The position numbers and the translations under genes were made by a program. From positions 20,359,633-20,423,632 of the forward strand of contig CM025855.1 in the NCBI GenBank assembly GCA_003952965.2: DNA of 64,000 bases. The letters run 5' to 3'. The DNA is from Morella rubra. Taxonomy: Eukaryota > Streptophyta > Magnoliopsida > Fagales > Myricaceae. Below, one piece after another: positions 63,303 through 64,000 of this stretch (the first letter of the stretch is position 1; every line of letters begins with the position of its first letter). A model generated the notes under the pieces. That model ran no database searches and was not told where the DNA came from. It was given only the letters and a program-made list of their open reading frames with translations.

Positions 63303-63817
63303 GGGAAAATGTCATTGTCCATCCCATAAGTTTGTGTCAATTGCATTTCACTCCCTCTAACTTTAAAAACTACGATTTATGTCCTATAAGTATGAAACAT
63401 TTGCAATGTTAGTCCACAGTCAAAATTTCCGTTAAAATTGACTGAATTTGGCATTAAAATGACTAAAATAACCCTACAAGAAAAAATTACTAAAAATATT
63501 AAAAAATTCATTAAAAATAAAAAAAAATGATATTAAAAAAGGCAATATTTTTTAAATAAAACTATTGAAACTTTATTTCAGTAATCTATATATATTTTTT
63601 AATTTATTTCTTCAATATTTATTTATTTTTTGAAAATTATCTTTGAGGGCATTTTGGTCATTTTAATGCTAAATTCCGTCAAATTTAATGAAAATTTTGA
63701 CTGTGGAAGAACATTGCAAGTGTTTTATACTTAGAGGATGTAAATCGCAATTTTGAAAGTTAAGAGGTCACATATGTAATTGACACATAATTATGGGGCA
63801 AACAATGACATTTCTCC
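63303..63817. mobile_element. Mutator-type MITE with long terminal inverted repeats
   Basis: 515 bp. Ends gggaaaatgtcattg and, inverted, ggagaaatgtcattg; the similarity of the arms continues for about 170 bp each side (cataa, tgtgtcaattgca, aactttaaaa, gcaatgtt, cacagtcaaaatt, attaaaatga). Flanked by attttctta (63294-63302) and attttgtta (63818-63826), a 9-bp duplication with one mismatch, typical of MULEs. AT-rich centre, no gene. Confidence 0.88.
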
Positions 63818-64000
63818 ATTTTGTTACTATTTACATTAGGGGATTTAATTTTATTAAAAAAATTCCTTTCAAATAATATTTATCTTTAATTTTATCTCTT
63901 AATTTAAATTCATATTAATTAGCAAAGCTGATAGCCAAATTTCAAAGCGTATTATGCCCTTAATAATTTGCTTTCAATCTTTTAATTACTTTACATTCTA
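63818..64000. other. AT-rich sequence at window end
   Basis: Nothing recognised beyond the MITE's right target duplication. Confidence 0.5.

Noticed and set aside
1..64000. tRNA, rRNA or other structural RNA genes
   Set aside because: Only short tRNA-complementary primer-binding sites were seen next to LTRs; no complete RNA gene was recognised by eye.

Overview
The window is nuclear DNA from a flowering plant, almost certainly a eudicot. Evidence: several plant-type LTR retrotransposon lineages (chromovirus and Tat-like Ty3/gypsy, SIRE-like Ty1/copia), CACTA (En/Spm) DNA transposons carrying TNP2, Transposase_24 and 'putative plant transposon protein' (PTPD) genes, a hAT element, a Mutator-type MITE, and spliced host exons of a plant TPR/UvrD-like helicase gene (TRANK1-like). 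The species cannot be told. I see no intact host gene.

The frame of the window is one wrecked host gene on the minus strand. Its start codon lies at 60006 and its surviving exons run leftwards to 11200: exon 1 at 59881-60006, exon 2 at 38472-39024, a TPR exon at 17052-17320, and a long C-terminal exon at 11332-16205. Transposons have inserted at five or more points. CACTA-3 (39817-59558, target duplication GGT) sits in intron 1. Copia-B (about 18435-38355) sits after exon 2. Two solo LTRs (11693-12817 and 14496-15693) sit inside the long coding exon. CACTA-2 (8818-11199) cuts the next exon. The helicase-coding middle is absent.

Layout left to right. 1-4747: degenerate Ty3/gypsy chromovirus with a shared LTR followed by a second partial internal region. 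4748-8817: CACTA-1 (minus). 8818-11199: end of CACTA-2, holding a solo copia LTR (8908-10189). 11200-18204: host exons with two solo LTRs. 18205-18437: tip of a Tekay-like gypsy LTR. 18435-38355: copia-B, which holds a solo LTR (19943-22389), a hAT element (22838-24627) and complete copia-A (28226-37762, duplication TACAT). 38356-39816: host exon 2 and intron. 39817-59558: CACTA-3, which holds gypsy-2 (41293-48045, duplication ACTTC) and a Tekay-like 5' fragment (about 52706-56637). 59562-60500: host exon 1 and upstream DNA. About 60536-63108: truncated Tat-like gypsy. 63303-63817: MITE with 9-bp duplications.

The most interesting signal is cis-regulatory. The two CACTA families each carry dense arrays of their own palindrome (GTCCGGAC-type in CACTA-1, CGATCGATCG-type in CACTA-2/3), with neighbouring copies again and again 19-23 bp apart, two helical turns. 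Each element has one such array at its promoter end and a second one inside the element. Each array is split by a motif-free gap that holds a leader exon ending in a GT splice donor, on the strand of the following gene. Two copia LTR families carry different palindromes (CGGTCGACCG and GTGTCGACAC) with the same 20-21 bp pairing. I read this as a convergent, family-specific, phased protein-binding code around transposon promoters. The positions are seen directly; the function is inference.
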